DNA from: Streptomycetaceae bacterium
Lineage (GTDB): Bacteria > Actinomycetota > Actinomycetes > Nanopelagicales > Nanopelagicaceae
Length of the DNA: 52,918 nt
NCBI GenBank assembly: GCA_007279945.1
Contig: QYPG01000038.1
Span: 1 to 52,918, forward strand
Reading direction: 5' to 3'
Position numbers and translations under genes: made by a program. Shown piece after piece: positions 1-11,005 of this stretch; the first letter of the stretch is position 1, and the number at the start of each line of letters is the position of its first letter. The notes beneath the pieces are model-generated. The model saw nothing but the letters and a program-made list of their open reading frames with translations, was not told the origin of the DNA and ran no database searches.

Positions 1-266
1 CCCTGGAATTTGGCAGTAGTAACCATTCCAAGTGGATCTTCGCCAACTGGAAAATAGAGAGTGGCGCTATCAGCAAGATCTACATGCCGGAGTTCTAAAT
101 CTCCAATAGCTAACTGATGGCCAACAGACACATCATGGGTAACCACCCAATAGTCACTTCCTCGATTTGAAAAGCTCGCTAAAAAGAAAGCTGAAAGAAA
201 TGATGCACCAATAAGTGAAATTGCTAAAGTAATTCGAGATCGAGACGTTTCTTTTTTATTTACCAT
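1..266 (-). CDS. SAF-domain (CpaB/FlgA-like) protein, 5' part only
   Basis: Reading leftward from ATG at 264-266 gives 88 codons open to the window edge, so the 3' end is missing. A short basic N-terminus (MVNKKETSRSR) is followed by one hydrophobic segment (about residues 12-30, ITLAISLIGASFLSAFFLA). Then comes a segment typical of SAF domains: VTHDVSVGHQLAIGDLELR, followed by a GEDPLGMVTT turn. SAF domains occur in CpaB/RcpC pilus-assembly and FlgA-like proteins and sit outside the membrane behind a single anchor. The role here is inferred: envelope or pilus-associated. The upstream 122 bp separates it from a divergent gene. No strong ribosome binding site is visible before the ATG. Confidence 0.7.
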   Translation of the reverse strand, partial: MVNKKETSRSRITLAISLIGASFLSAFFLASFSNRGSDYWVVTHDVSVGHQLAIGDLELRHVDLADSATLYFPVGEDPLGMVTTAKFQ

Positions 267-388
267 GCGCTAACTAAAGTTGGGGTTGAGCTCTGACAAG
301 CACTTTATCCACAATCATACTTTTGGCGGAGAAACTCCCAATAATTTAGCTGAGGCATCACGCTACTTTTCAGGCAAATCTAACTGAC
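267..388. promoter_or_regulatory. divergent intergenic region, SAF protein / Rv3235-family gene
   Basis: This 122-bp gap lies between two divergent starts. On the minus strand I see a plausible sigma70-like pair, TTGGGA, 16 nt, TATGAT, about 60 nt before the SAF-protein ATG. On the plus strand the best -10-like hexamer is TACTTT about 20 nt before the ATG at 389. Both are weak assignments by eye. Confidence 0.3.
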
Positions 389-916
389 ATGACTACTAAT
401 CCGATCTATGGCGAGCTCCCTAGTTTCACTTCGATTAACTTGACACCCACTTCTAGCGATGAAAATGAAGACTGGCTCCATCCAATATTGGAGATTTTTC
501 GACCACGAGGAAAAGTAGCAGTAGAAAACAAGCCCAAACTTTACTTAGTTCCTAGCAGTTTTAATGATGAATTTGATCCTGACTTTGCTCCAGAACCAAC
601 ATCAGCGAAAGATTTACCAGATTTAAATGAGTGGAATCTTAATTTTTCTCGAAATGTTCTGGAGATATTTGCAGGTCGCAGACAGCCATCCCAACTTGCC
701 CGGCAATGTCATCACCATATTTATTCAGAACTTCTTACTAAATCTGGCAGTCAGAAAGAAGTTGGAAGAATTAGAAAAATCCATATCAGCGAACCACTAG
801 ATGGGGTATGTGAAACCACCGTTACCGTCAGATTTGGAGCGCGCTTGAGATGTCTAATCCTTAGATTTGAAGGCGTCGATAATCGATGGCTCTGTACTGC
901 ACTTACATTACTTTAG
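389..916 (+). CDS. Rv3235-family protein (DUF6459)
   Basis: A 175-residue protein with a low-complexity acidic N-terminal half and a conserved C-terminal half. The signature pieces are a helix ending in [16 protein letters not shown] (about residues 91-106) and a terminal beta-rich stretch, [18 protein letters not shown] then [10 protein letters not shown]. This is the pattern of the actinobacterial Rv3235 family, which has no firmly assigned function and is commonly found near secA. It lacks a signal peptide or membrane segment, so it is probably cytoplasmic. The gene runs tail to tail into secA; the two stop codons interlock over 4 bp (913-916), leaving no room for a terminator. Confidence 0.75.
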   Translation: MTTNPIYGELPSFTSINLTPTSSDENEDWLHPILEIFRPRGKVAVENKPKLYLVPSSFNDEFDPDFAPEPTSAKDLPDLNEWNLNFSRNVLEIFAGRRQPSQLARQCHHHIYSELLTKSGSQKEVGRIRKIHISEPLDGVCETTVTVRFGARLRCLILRFEGVDNRWLCTALTLL

Positions 917-3585
917 GCAGCACCATGACAGCGTTTGAATTTCTTCCCAGATCCGCACGGACATGGTGCATTTCTTGAAACTTCACCGGTTTTCTTTACG
1001 CCACTTTCGTCGGCAGCGGTGTACTGCAAGCCGGTTGTTGGCAGCGGCTTAGCTTCTAAACCTGCACCGCTGACCTCATTGTTGGAGCTTTCAACAGTGA
1101 CTTCAATATTAAATAAGAATCCTGCGATCTCCTCTTTAATTCCATCCATCATCGCAGCAAAGAGGTCGTAGCCTTCACGTTGATATTCAACTAATGGATC
1201 GCGCTGAGCCATTGCTCGTAGTCCGATTCCCTCTTGTAAATAATCCATCTCATACAGGTGTTCGCGCCATTTACGATCTAGTACTGAGAGCAGAACTTTT
1301 CTCTCAAGCTCACGCATGACTTCTTCGCCTAATGATTCTTCGCGGTGCGCATAGGCTTTCTGGCAATCCTCGACAATGCGAGCCTTAATGTAATCGGCAT
1401 CTAGCGCACTTCGTGAACCCACCTGTGTAATCAACTCTTCAACAGTAAAAGAGATTGGATATATAGTCTTAATTGCACTCCAGAGTGTTTCAAAATCCCA
1501 CTCTTCGGCATAGCCATCTGAAGTAGCCGCTGCAACATAGGCTTCTAGAGTTTCACGAACAAATACAGATATTTGCTCCTTAATATCTTCACCCTCCAGC
1601 ACCATACGACGCTCGCCATAGACAACTTGACGTTGCCTATTCATAACATCGTCATATTTCAATACATTTTTACGCATTTCAAAATTCTGTGCTTCAACTT
1701 GGGTCTGAGCAGAACGAATTGCGTTGCTGACCATCTTTGATTCGATAGGTGCATCCTCTGGAATTCCTGCAGCAGTAAGGAAGCGCTCCACCATTCCAGA
1801 GTTAAAGCGACGCATCAAATCATCTTGTAGTGAAAGATAGAAACGAGATTCACCAGGATCGCCTTGCCGACCTGATCGACCGCGCAGCTGATTATCAATA
1901 CGGCGAGACTCATGTCGCTCGGTTCCAAGTACGTACAAACCACCAAGAGCTACAACTTCTTCATGTCCCTTTGCAACTGCAGCTTTTTGGCGCGCGATTT
2001 CATCAGGCCATCCAGCCTCATACTCCTGCGCATTATCTACTGGAGAAATTCCACGACGCTGAAGCTCAAAGTCGGCCATGAACTCTGGGTTACCACCCAA
2101 CATGATGTCCGTACCGCGGCCGGCCATATTTGTAGCAACGGTTACTGCACCTTTTACACCAGCACGGGCGATAATTGCCGCTTCACGTTCGTGATGCTTT
2201 GCATTCAAGACTTCATGCGCAACACCAGATTTTCTTAAGAATGCTGAAAGCTCTTCAGATTTCTCAACACTCACAGTGCCGACTAAAACCGGTTGGCCCT
2301 TGCGATGCTTCTCAACAATGTCCTGAGTAACCGCAGCAAACTTTCCGACCTCTGTCTTATAAACCAAGTCTGCACCGTCTATACGCACCATTTCGCGGTT
2401 GGTTGGGATTGGTACAACGCCAAGTTTGTAAATCTGGTGAAATTCCGAGGCCTCAGTCATGGCCGTACCAGTCATGCCAGATAGCTTGTTATAGAGACGG
2501 AAATAGTTCTGCAATGTGATGGTTGCAAGAGTTTGATTTTCATCCTTAATTTCAATGCGTTCTTTCGCTTCTAGCGCTTGGTGTAAACCTTCGCTATATC
2601 GCCGTCCAGCTAACATTCGACCGGTGTGTTCGTCAACAATTAGTAGCTCGCCATTCATGACAACATAATCTTTATCGCGCTTAAAAAGCTCTTTAGCGCG
2701 GACTGCATTGTTAAGATAACCGATCATTGGTGTATTTGCAGCTTCGTAGAGATTCTCAATACGCAAAAGCTCTTCGACCTTTGTCACGCCTTCTTCAAGA
2801 ATTCCGACTGTCTTCTTTTTTTCATCTACTTCATAGTGAACATCACGTTGTAATTTTCCAACATGGTTAGCAAATTCTACGTACCATTTTGTTGCCTTAT
2901 CGGCAGGTCCACTGATAATTAATGGTGTTCGTGCTTCATCGATTAAAATAGAGTCAACTTCATCTACTACTGCGAAAAAGTGATCGCGCTGAACACACTC
3001 TTCAAGTGACCAGGCCATGTTGTCACGCAAATAATCAAATCCAAATTCATTATTTGTGCCATATGTAATATCTGCGGCATAAGCTTCACGTCGCTCTGCC
3101 GGGGTCATATTTGCAAGAATCACGCCAACCTTTAAACCTAAGAAACGATGAATGCGACCCATCCATTCGCTGTCGCGCTCTGCTAAATAATCATTTGTTG
3201 TAACAACGTGTACTCCGCGTTGAGCTAAGGCATTTAAATATGATGGCAGCGTTGCAACTAAAGTTTTACCTTCACCGGTGCGCATTTCTGCAATATTTCC
3301 ACGATGCAAGGCTGCACCGCCCATAATTTGAACGTCATAGTGACGCTGACCAAGTGTGCGCTTTGCTGCTTCTCGGACCACGGCATAGGCCTCTGGCAGA
3401 ATCGAATCGAGGGACTCGCCATCGGCAGCGCGCCTCTGAAATGCACTGGTCTGATCGCGCAGTTCGGCATCGGAGAGCGCGCTTATGCGGGCCTCTTGGG
3501 CATTAACAGCATCAACGACCTTGCCCAGCTCGCGAAGGAGTCGTCCTTCACCGGCACGCATGATCTTGTCTAAAAACGCTGACAT
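913..3585 (-). CDS. secA: preprotein translocase ATPase SecA
   Basis: The 890-residue motor of the general secretion pathway, which drives preproteins through SecYEG using ATP. Walker A is MRTGEGKT (residues 101-108), preceded by the [11 protein letters not shown] loop. Walker B lies in [19 protein letters not shown] (about 206-224), and the second nucleotide domain carries [15 protein letters not shown] and [13 protein letters not shown]. The C-terminus has the zinc-binding SEC-C motif [13 protein letters not shown]. Length fits SecA1 rather than the shorter accessory SecA2. It is the last gene of the long minus block and follows comF by 38 nt. In many actinobacteria an hpf gene lies between these two, but none fits here. 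An AAAGG sits 9 nt before the ATG, and a six-codon upstream frame precedes it. Confidence 0.97.
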   Translation of the reverse strand: MSAFLDKIMRAGEGRLLRELGKVVDAVNAQEARISALSDAELRDQTSAFQRRAADGESLDSILPEAYAVVREAAKRTLGQRHYDVQIMGGAALHRGNIAEMRTGEGKTLVATLPSYLNALAQRGVHVVTTNDYLAERDSEWMGRIHRFLGLKVGVILANMTPAERREAYAADITYGTNNEFGFDYLRDNMAWSLEECVQRDHFFAVVDEVDSILIDEARTPLIISGPADKATKWYVEFANHVGKLQRDVHYEVDEKKKTVGILEEGVTKVEELLRIENLYEAANTPMIGYLNNAVRAKELFKRDKDYVVMNGELLIVDEHTGRMLAGRRYSEGLHQALEAKERIEIKDENQTLATITLQNYFRLYNKLSGMTGTAMTEASEFHQIYKLGVVPIPTNREMVRIDGADLVYKTEVGKFAAVTQDIVEKHRKGQPVLVGTVSVEKSEELSAFLRKSGVAHEVLNAKHHEREAAIIARAGVKGAVTVATNMAGRGTDIMLGGNPEFMADFELQRRGISPVDNAQEYEAGWPDEIARQKAAVAKGHEEVVALGGLYVLGTERHESRRIDNQLRGRSGRQGDPGESRFYLSLQDDLMRRFNSGMVERFLTAAGIPEDAPIESKMVSNAIRSAQTQVEAQNFEMRKNVLKYDDVMNRQRQVVYGERRMVLEGEDIKEQISVFVRETLEAYVAAATSDGYAEEWDFETLWSAIKTIYPISFTVEELITQVGSRSALDADYIKARIVEDCQKAYAHREESLGEEVMRELERKVLLSVLDRKWREHLYEMDYLQEGIGLRAMAQRDPLVEYQREGYDLFAAMMDGIKEEIAGFLFNIEVTVESSNNEVSGAGLEAKPLPTTGLQYTAADESGVKKTGEVSRNAPCPCGSGKKFKRCHGAA

Positions 3586-3588
3586 GGC

Positions 3589-3609
3589 CTAAAACCTTTC
3601 GAGAAGCAT
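3589..3609 (-). other. possible six-codon upstream ORF before secA
   Basis: ATG at 3607-3609 opens a six-codon frame (MLLERF, stop TAG) that ends 3 nt before the secA ATG. AGGAGG lies at 3620-3625, 10 nt upstream of its ATG. A -10-like TACGAT at 3626-3631 overlaps the comF stop. If that -10 is used, transcription would start near 3619 and the AGGAGG would not be in the transcript, so translation of this frame is uncertain. Confidence 0.25.
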
Positions 3610-3623
3610 CGAGCTTGCGCCTC

Positions 3624-4259
3624 CTATCGTAGAGGTTGGGCCACGCAAGCGGTAACTGAGCCAACCACGTGACATCCCGCTGCGGTGAGGGCTCGAGCGG
3701 CCTCACGCAGGGTCGCCCCCGTAGTCACGACATCATCGATTAAGACAAGGTCAGCCCTGGGAATCACACCAGCACGTAAGCGCATCGCCCCATTCATATT
3801 TTTTGCTCTCTGTGCACTATGCAGACCCGACTGATCTCTGACAGGTCGTGCTAATTCGAGGGCATTAATGACGGGCAGCGAAGTTTGTTGAGCGATCTGA
3901 CCAACAATGTCAATGATGAAACCCCGCCCCCTGCGTCGTTTAGATAAAAGCGAGGATGGAATTGGAACCAATGCAATATCTAAGTCAGAGAAATCTGCTT
4001 GTGATAAAACGTGAATAATCGATTCCACAATCAGGACATCTGCGCCTTTAATTCCATTCTCTTTCGCTGCTAAAAGTATTTTACTTGCAGTGGGTGAATA
4101 GATGATTGCTGAATGAACTTTAAGCGAAGATATGTGTCTTATATAATAATGCGGGTGCCACTCTCTGCGACAGGTAGAGCAAATTGATAAACCAATTTTA
4201 TTACAGCCAAAACAACGAATAGGAAAGATTAGTTGACCTAGTTCATGAATCACATGCAT
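3624..4259 (-). CDS. comF: ComF-family phosphoribosyltransferase-like protein
   Basis: A 211-residue ComF/GntX-type protein. The N-terminus has a four-cysteine zinc-knuckle pattern, CFGCNKIGLSICSTCRREW (about residues 17-35). The C-terminal half holds the PRPP-binding loop VLIDDVVTTGATL (about 172-184). In naturally competent bacteria ComF assists uptake of single-stranded DNA; in other bacteria the role is unclear. No other competence gene is in the window. The start is supported by a TATCGT box 6 nt upstream, suggesting a leaderless transcript separate from mtrB. The stop overlaps a candidate promoter for secA. The usual actinobacterial neighbour lpqB is absent between this gene and mtrB. 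Confidence 0.88.
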   Translation of the reverse strand: MHVIHELGQLIFPIRCFGCNKIGLSICSTCRREWHPHYYIRHISSLKVHSAIIYSPTASKILLAAKENGIKGADVLIVESIIHVLSQADFSDLDIALVPIPSSLLSKRRRGRGFIIDIVGQIAQQTSLPVINALELARPVRDQSGLHSAQRAKNMNGAMRLRAGVIPRADLVLIDDVVTTGATLREAARALTAAGCHVVGSVTACVAQPLR

Positions 4260-4265
4260 CTAGAT

Positions 4266-4271
4266 ACGATA
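4266..4271 (-). promoter_or_regulatory. -10 box (TATCGT) for leaderless comF transcript
   Basis: TATCGT on the minus strand is followed by 6 nt (ATCTAG) and then the comF ATG. This matches the TAnnnT-6/7-start pattern seen repeatedly in the window. Confidence 0.45.
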
Positions 4272-4308
4272 TGCCTAGAGGTGCTCCAACTATTTGAGGT
4301 TGTGGAAA

Positions 4309-5859
4309 CTATTCACGAAAATCATCGGGTATAAGTTTAATTAGTCTGGCATCAATTCCACTGCCAATGTGGCGAGGTATAGTCAATACAAAGTGAGCAC
4401 CTTTTCCTGGGCGACCCCATGCTTCTAGTTCACCGTTGTGAAGTCGAGCATCTTCTAGTGCAATTGAAAGTCCTAATCCAGTACCACCTCTTGTTCGAGC
4501 ACGCGAAGGATCAGCGCGCCAAAAACGATCGAACACACGGGGAAGAGCACTCTCGTCAAGTCCAATCCCGTAGTCACGAATACCAATCGCTACATCTTTC
4601 TCACTTCCCACGATTGTGATTGCAATTGGTTTTTCTTCTGCGTGATCAATTGCATTTGTGAGCAAATTGCGCAATATACGCTCCACACGGCGAATATCTG
4701 CCGACAATGTGATGTTTTCAGAAATGCTATATATACGCAGATCGGTTGAGTGTCTCTTAGCAACCCAGTCAAGGTCTTCAGCACATCGCTTGACCAAGGC
4801 AACCATGTCAAACTCAACTGACTCAAGCTCGGCGACTTCGGCATCAAAACGACTAATTTCAAGTAAGTCTTCAAGTAAACGTTCAAAACGATCTAATTGG
4901 GCAACCATGAGCTCACTACTCCTGGCAAGTATGGGATCAAAACTTTCCCCAAATGAATTAATTACCTCTGAAGCCATTCTTAATGTAGTTAAAGGTGTTC
5001 TAAGTTCATGCGAAACGTCAGAAACAAAGCGCTGCTGTACTCGTGACAAGTTTTCAAGGCGTGTAATCTGCTTTTCGAGAGACTCTGCCATTTCATTAAA
5101 TGCATTTCCTAACGTCGAAATTTCATCTTGTGATCGAACATTCATTCTTTGTCTAAAATCACCAGCCGTAAAATCAGTTGCAATTCGTGCTGCTTCTCTA
5201 ACTGGTCTTACTACCTGGCGTACTACCAGCCAGGTGATTAAAAGAATCAATAAGACCAAAAATAATCCGGTGAGATACAAGTAATTTTGAATTAATACCA
5301 AAGTCGCATTCTGATTTGTTAAGGAAAATAGCATGTACATTTCATATGAACCTGCATGTGGAATAAAAACTTTTTGCCCAATAGCTAAGCCAGGTATATT
5401 TTCGCCACCAATATAATTAACGCGTATATATTTCCACTCTAAATTTTCACTTTTGCGCACACTTTTACGTAAGGCATTTGGAATTGATTGTAAGTCAACC
5501 GAGTTGGAGGAACGTTCGTAATCGGCTTTATAGGTATTTCCTGGACTTCGAAGAAGAATAACTTCCCGCGCATTTTCATTTGTGGTTAACGTGGTGGCCG
5601 AACTGATCACACCATCGACAACTTTCTTGATTGCAGCATCGCTTTGGTACTGAGCTATTACAAAGCGGTACTGTGCACTAAATATGGTCGACCGAGCTTC
5701 GATGAGAGCAGAATCGATATTTACCTTTTTAATTCCACTAGATAACTGCGAATTGAGCGCTGAACCTGCTATGTAGATGACTGTAAGGGAAAGCACGAGA
5801 GTCGAAATAATGACTTTAAACGCAAGCGAATTCCTAACTGTTGCAAGCACTCGGTTCAT
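4309..5859 (-). CDS. mtrB: MtrB-type sensor histidine kinase
   Basis: A 516-residue membrane kinase that pairs with MtrA. The order is a first membrane segment (about 13-32), an extracytoplasmic domain of roughly 160 residues, a second membrane segment (about 194-213), and HAMP (about 214-266). The H-box follows as SDVSHELRTPLTTLR with phospho-acceptor His284. The ATPase core has NLLTNAIDHAE (N-box), RDYGIGLD (G1) and GGTGLGLSIA (G2). In actinobacteria MtrAB controls cell-wall and division genes. The gene starts 2 nt after mtrA ends, so the pair is surely co-transcribed. The lipoprotein gene lpqB, normally next and thought to modulate MtrB, is missing. Confidence 0.93.
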   Translation of the reverse strand: MNRVLATVRNSLAFKVIISTLVLSLTVIYIAGSALNSQLSSGIKKVNIDSALIEARSTIFSAQYRFVIAQYQSDAAIKKVVDGVISSATTLTTNENAREVILLRSPGNTYKADYERSSNSVDLQSIPNALRKSVRKSENLEWKYIRVNYIGGENIPGLAIGQKVFIPHAGSYEMYMLFSLTNQNATLVLIQNYLYLTGLFLVLLILLITWLVVRQVVRPVREAARIATDFTAGDFRQRMNVRSQDEISTLGNAFNEMAESLEKQITRLENLSRVQQRFVSDVSHELRTPLTTLRMASEVINSFGESFDPILARSSELMVAQLDRFERLLEDLLEISRFDAEVAELESVEFDMVALVKRCAEDLDWVAKRHSTDLRIYSISENITLSADIRRVERILRNLLTNAIDHAEEKPIAITIVGSEKDVAIGIRDYGIGLDESALPRVFDRFWRADPSRARTRGGTGLGLSIALEDARLHNGELEAWGRPGKGAHFVLTIPRHIGSGIDARLIKLIPDDFRE

Positions 5860-5861
5860 AT

Positions 5862-6547
5862 TTAGGAGCCGCCCATAACTCCAGCTTTGTATCCAACACC
5901 TCGTACCGTCACCACAATCTCTGGCCGCTCAGCATCGTGTTCAATCTTGCTACGTAGCCGTTGTACGTGCACGTTAACTAACCGCGTATCGGTTGAGTGT
6001 CGGTATCCCCATACTTCACTCAGCAGAGCATCACGAGTAAATACTCGACCTGGCTCTTTCGCCAATGCAACTAATAAATCAAACTCTAGGCGTGTGAGGA
6101 AAATCTGCTTGCCAGCGCGTAATACTTGGTGGGCTTGAACATCAATTGCTAAATCTCCAATAGTTATGAGACCTGAGATATCGGCATTAGTTCGTCGTAA
6201 TCGAGTGCGAATTCGGGCAACAAGTTCAGATGGGTGCCTAAAAGGCTTTACCATGTAATCATCAGCACCAGCCTCTAGTCCTTTTACAACATCGTGAGTA
6301 TCGCCTTTTGCACTCAGCATGATTATTGGGACCATAGATTCAGCACGAATTAATCTGCACACTTCAATTCCATCTAAACCTGGAAGCATGACATCTAGCA
6401 GTACCAAATCTGGTGGATTATTTCTAAAAACCTCAAGAACTTCATCTCCACGACTTACTAAATCTACGTCAATACCTGCCCCGGTTAAAACGATGCCAAG
6501 CATTTCGCTAAGGTCTTGATCGTCGTCGACGACCATAACCAAAGTCA

Positions 6548-6548
<1 letters not shown>
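5862..6548 (-). CDS. mtrA: MtrA-type response regulator (OmpR family)
   Basis: A 228-residue two-domain regulator. The receiver has the acidic cluster VVDDDQ (residues 6-11), phospho-acceptor Asp52 in LLDVMLPGLDG, and the conserved Lys in YMVKPF near 101. The C-terminal OmpR-type winged helix contains LTRLEFDLLVAL, VFTRDALLSEVWGY and DTRLVNVHVQRLRSKIE. Phosphorylated by MtrB, it would bind DNA to set cell-wall and division genes. Its ATG overlaps the ahcY stop by one base (TAATG), so translation is probably coupled to ahcY, which is the same neighbour as in Mycobacterium and Streptomyces. Confidence 0.95.
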
Positions 6549-9272
<2,724 letters not shown>

Positions 9273-9280
9273 GCGTGATC

Positions 9281-9652
9281 TTAAGAAGGAACGGCACGAA
9301 GATGGCCGCGTCGACCGATCTGTGATTGTGGTGTCTCATTAAGCGTTGTCACATCATCTTGTGTATCTGGTAATACAACTTCCCGAACCGCATCTGCGAT
9401 TGCCATTAAATCATCCTCGGATGGTCCACGAGTTTCAGACGATAGTTCTTGTTTGATAACACTCCAGCCATGTGGAACTTTCAGTCGCTCTCCATGCATA
9501 ACACAGAGGTCGTAAGCATGCGGTTCGCTAAATGTTGCTAATGGGCCCACTACGGCAGTTGACTCTGCATAGATATATGTCAACGTCATTGTTGCGTTAG
9601 ATCGGCAGCCAACTCGAGAACAGCCGCGTCCTAACTTTGCCTGAGAGCTCAT
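9281..9652 (-). CDS. DUF3499 family protein
   Basis: A 123-residue actinobacterial protein of unknown function, located beside manB and whiB2 as in mycobacteria. The N-terminus has CSRVGC (about residues 10-15), followed by TLTYIYAESTAVVGPL and then DLCVMHGERLKVPHGW. The spaced Cys/His residues suggest a small zinc-binding fold. The C-terminal 50 residues are poorly conserved. A TAATCT box 7 nt upstream of the ATG points to a leaderless start, although the gene also lies within the long minus block. Confidence 0.85.
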   Translation of the reverse strand: MSSQAKLGRGCSRVGCRSNATMTLTYIYAESTAVVGPLATFSEPHAYDLCVMHGERLKVPHGWSVIKQELSSETRGPSEDDLMAIADAVREVVLPDTQDDVTTLNETPQSQIGRRGHLRAVPS

Positions 9653-9659
9653 ACAAAGA

Positions 9660-9665
9660 AGATTA
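9660..9665 (-). promoter_or_regulatory. -10 box (TAATCT) for leaderless DUF3499 transcript
   Basis: TAATCT lies 7 nt before the DUF3499 ATG. Its first base is also the last base of the adjoining GC-rich hairpin arm. Confidence 0.45.
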
Positions 9666-9681
9666 GTGGGCAGGGCCCACT
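9665..9681. terminator. GC-rich hairpin between DUF5719 and DUF3499
   Basis: A perfect 7-bp stem, AGTGGGC and GCCCACT, with a 3-nt loop lies in the 42-bp gap. On the minus strand, in the direction of transcription, it is followed by AATCTTCTTT, a poor U-tract; TTTT follows only on the plus strand. It may attenuate read-through from DUF5719 or act as a processing site. Confidence 0.35.
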
Positions 9682-9694
9682 TTTCTGGGGATTC

Positions 9695-11005
9695 TCAGGG
9701 ATTTAATACACGAATGTTTGAATGTGGAATCTCAACTTTAGTTAGCGTGCTCCCTGGAGTAATAGGGAAATATCCATAACCGTTGTCTGAAGCTACTAAG
9801 GCGCTCGCGAAACTATCTTTGCTCGCCTGCATGATAGTTAGCGAACGAGCCAACTGTGGGGCACGCCAGATGGCAATGTCACTTCCTCTAATTGTGGAGC
9901 GGACGGTCTTTCCATTTATTAGGGTGACTTCGATTTTGACTGCAATTGCATCACCAGCAAAGACGATGACTGGCATTAGGCCCGTAATCGCAATCTTCAT
10001 CGGCCCTAGGGCTTGGACCGGGGTGCTCCAAACAAAATCCTTATGTGTTTTGGTATTCACCGTAGATGAAACGGAGGCAACGATTGGTTGGTCGCTAGTT
10101 ATGCGAAGTGCAAATACACTCGCTGCAATCTTTGGAGCTAGCGAGAGTTCCATCACTTTGCCCGCCGAAAGCTGATGTGAACTAAAACCAACTGGCACAA
10201 AACGCCCATCAGAAGAGAGGACTTCAGCGGTAAAACTTGCCCCACTCTCAGATGTGGTCATAATTCTTAATGTGTGGGTACTAACAGATTTATTTTTGCC
10301 TTTAGTGATTTGATTTGGAATTGCTGGAATCATCAATACCTTACTTGCGTTGATGATGGGATTTACTAAATCGCCTCCGAGAGCCTTTAAGCCAGAGCCT
10401 TGCTCATCAATCATAAACGCATTAATCCGCCCAGATCGTGGAGCGACATGAACAACTAAATCTCTATCTCCGGTTGCTAAAGTATCAAGTGAAAGAGATA
10501 AATAACTCTTAGATTTTATGTTGAGTGATTTTATTGGCTGCTTTCCATTTTCTGAAAAAGCTTGAATATCCACAATTGCATTACTCAAGCCGCTATTCAC
10601 CACAATCAATCGTCCCCGTGAGGTTATATCTGATCGTCCACCAACAAACCACTGTGATGTGGCTGGCCCTGAACAAATTACTCCACCTGCCCAACTTCCT
10701 GAACGACTCTGCCAATCAACTGATGTGGCACTACCAGAAGTGATAACTAACGGGTCTCTTATTACTGGGAATCGTAAAACTTTGAAGGCCACTGTATGGC
10801 TACTTCTATTTGATAAAAGTTGATATGTAGTTTTCTTCGATGATAGCGAGATCGCAGATGAAAGCCCGGGCAAGGTTGGCGGACATACAACTGCAGGATA
10901 AGTCTCGGAGTAGCCCTTTGTAGTGATCGAAGAAGTAAAGGTTGTTGCGATAGCAAAAGACAGAGTTAGGATTCCTAAACTTATAAGTGAGTTTTTGAAT
11001 TTCAT
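9695..11005 (-). CDS. DUF5719 family secreted/anchored protein
   Basis: A 436-residue protein beginning with an uncleaved or cleavable signal segment (about residues 8-25, SLISLGILTLSFAIATTF). The rest is rich in Ser, Thr and small residues and predicted beta-strands, without catalytic motifs that I recognise. The family accompanies the large GT2 membrane glycosyltransferase in many actinobacteria, and here the two overlap by ATGA (11002-11005), so translation is coupled. I infer an extracytoplasmic partner of that glycosyltransferase in envelope glycan synthesis; the function is not established. Confidence 0.75.
   Translation of the reverse strand: MKFKNSLISLGILTLSFAIATTFTSSITTKGYSETYPAVVCPPTLPGLSSAISLSSKKTTYQLLSNRSSHTVAFKVLRFPVIRDPLVITSGSATSVDWQSRSGSWAGGVICSGPATSQWFVGGRSDITSRGRLIVVNSGLSNAIVDIQAFSENGKQPIKSLNIKSKSYLSLSLDTLATGDRDLVVHVAPRSGRINAFMIDEQGSGLKALGGDLVNPIINASKVLMIPAIPNQITKGKNKSVSTHTLRIMTTSESGASFTAEVLSSDGRFVPVGFSSHQLSAGKVMELSLAPKIAASVFALRITSDQPIVASVSSTVNTKTHKDFVWSTPVQALGPMKIAITGLMPVIVFAGDAIAVKIEVTLINGKTVRSTIRGSDIAIWRAPQLARSLTIMQASKDSFASALVASDNGYGYFPITPGSTLTKVEIPHSNIRVLNP

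Noticed and set aside
4658-5284. 208-residue plus-strand ORF opposite mtrB
   Set aside because: Ser/Arg-rich translation without motifs, fully antisense to the well-supported kinase; a frame shadow.
9783-10175. 130-residue plus-strand ORF opposite DUF5719
   Set aside because: No recognisable domain and antisense to a signal-peptide protein with conserved context.
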